41,427 bases of DNA from NCBI RefSeq assembly GCF_014648515.1, contig NZ_BMRG01000001.1:652443-693869 (forward strand), read 5' to 3'. Below, piece after piece: positions 40,566 through 41,427 of this stretch. The notes under the pieces are model-generated. The model was given only the letters and a program-made list of their open reading frames with translations. It searched no databases and was not told the origin of the DNA. Source of the DNA: Saccharothrix coeruleofusca (GTDB taxonomy: Bacteria; Actinomycetota; Actinomycetes; Mycobacteriales; Pseudonocardiaceae). A program made the position numbers and the translations under genes. The number at the start of each line of letters is the position of its first letter. The first letter of the stretch is position 1.

Positions 40566-41427
40566 TCACTCCCGTTCGGACAAGGTCACTTCCAGCCCAC
40601 CCGCGAGATCGGCCGAGACGTTGTAGACGAACGCCCCCACCGTGGCCAGCGCGGTGAACAGCACGATGTTGACCGCGCCGATGATCGCCGCCACGCCGAA
40701 CACGCGCCCCGCGCTGATCAGCGGGTCACCCGTGGGCTCGTTGCCCTGCAGCAGGTCGTTCGCGGTGTTGTTGATCTTGTCCCACACGCCCATGCCGTTC
40801 AGCACGCCGTAGAGCACGCCGACCGCCACCAGCCACACGAAGAACAGCGCCACGCTCAGCACCAGCGCCAGCTTCAGCACCGACCACGGGTCCACCCGCT
40901 TGATCTGCAGGCTCGCCCGGCGCGGCCCCCGCCCCGGACGCCGCACCGCCGCGCTCGCCACCGGCCTGCCCGACGCCGCCCCCAGGTTCACCGACGTGCG
41001 ACCCGCCGCCGCCTGGGCCGCCGCCTGGGCCGCCGTCGCGGGCGGCACCGGCCGCGGCACCGCCACCGTGTCCGGGTCCGACGCCGGGTAGGCGGGCTCC
41101 GCCCGCTGCTCCGGCCCCCGCACCTGGTCACCCGGCCCCACCTGCTGGGCCTCGCCGTACCGGGCCTCCCCCGGCTGGCCCGCGCCCGGCTGACCGTTTC
41201 CCTGCTGACCACTGCCCTGCGGGGCCTCGTCGTGCTGGACCTCACTGGTCGCCCGCAACCAGGGCGGCGGCGCCGCGGAGTGGCCGTCCGCCTTCTCCGC
41301 GGCCGCCTCGGCCTGCTCACGACCCTCACCCGCCGATGTGTCCACCGTCGGCTGTTCGGCGTTGTCGGTCGACCCCGCGGCACTCGGCCGCGTGATCACG
41401 GCGGTCTTGTCCGCTTCCCGACCTTCT
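40566..41427 (-). CDS. DUF3566 membrane protein (N-terminus probably outside window)
   Basis: The frame is open to the window end, so the true start is likely beyond it; a GTG at 41399 is an in-window alternative with only a weak ribosome binding site. The long N-terminal part is Gln/Glu/Pro/Ala-rich and disordered. From about 41,000 down comes RRASLQIKRVDPWSVLKLAL and two to three membrane helices of DUF3566, including NGMGVWDKINNTANDL. This gene normally lies just after gyrA, which indicates that gyrA and dnaA lie to the right. Function unknown. Confidence 0.92.
   Translation of the reverse strand, partial: EGREADKTAVITRPSAAGSTDNAEQPTVDTSAGEGREQAEAAAEKADGHSAAPPPWLRATSEVQHDEAPQGSGQQGNGQPGAGQPGEARYGEAQQVGPGDQVRGPEQRAEPAYPASDPDTVAVPRPVPPATAAQAAAQAAAGRTSVNLGAASGRPVASAAVRRPGRGPRRASLQIKRVDPWSVLKLALVLSVALFFVWLVAVGVLYGVLNGMGVWDKINNTANDLLQGNEPTGDPLISAGRVFGVAAIIGAVNIVLFTALATVGAFVYNVSADLAGGLEVTLSERE

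Overview
This is a 41.4 kb stretch of very GC-rich DNA with actinomycete codon use (GTG and TTG starts, strong third-position GC). The right half carries the conserved block found next to the replication origin of Actinobacteria: tRNA-Leu, fhaA, fhaB, pstP, rodA, pbpA, pknA, pknB, a pabA/trpG-type amidotransferase, a class E sortase, crgA, a PH-domain membrane protein, rhomboid protease, ppiA, tRNA-Ala, DLW-39, tRNA-Ile and a DUF3566 protein. The overall look (GC, gene order, class E sortase next to crgA, iron-regulated fprA) suggests a member of the Pseudonocardiales such as Actinosynnema or Saccharothrix; the genus is an inference. From the usual gene order, gyrA, gyrB and dnaA should lie beyond the right end.

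Left part (1-19.3 kb) is accessory. It holds the start of a BCCT transporter, a copper-handling operon (unknown His-containing membrane protein, YcnI, CopC, CopD), a secreted beta-lactamase-fold serine hydrolase and an NmrA-like reductase. Next come an XRE-TPR regulator whose gene overlaps a phosphotransferase gene, facing two small unknown genes, and a beta-glucosidase/MFS/SDR operon facing a TetR gene. An SDR and a TetR gene then share a promoter with two perfect palindromes. Last are a PLP aldolase-like gene facing an FAD sugar-lactone oxidase, an NAD(P)-binding reductase and an unknown protein. About 600 bases before the tRNA-Leu gene contain no convincing gene.

Middle part (19.5-29.3 kb) is one tightly packed plus-strand operon for phospho-signalling and wall growth. 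FhaA and FhaB read phospho-threonine, PstP removes it, PknA and PknB add it, and RodA with PbpA build septal or lateral peptidoglycan. Several genes overlap by ATGA or TGATG. FhaA carries a long Tyr/Gly/Gln-only repeat tract, and PknA ends in a PASTA-like domain with two cysteines.

Right part (29.3-41.4 kb) has fprA behind an iron box, then a hydrolase/TetR cassette bracketed by two near-identical 57-base hairpin elements. After that come the sortase with a coupled 51-residue membrane protein, crgA, a cluster of DnaA-box sequences, a ppiA/rhomboid/metallo-beta-lactamase operon, a Lys/Ala-rich membrane protein, a lipoprotein, a DoxX protein and the tRNA-Ile/DLW-39/tRNA-Ala group. No CRISPR array, insertion sequence or phage gene was seen.
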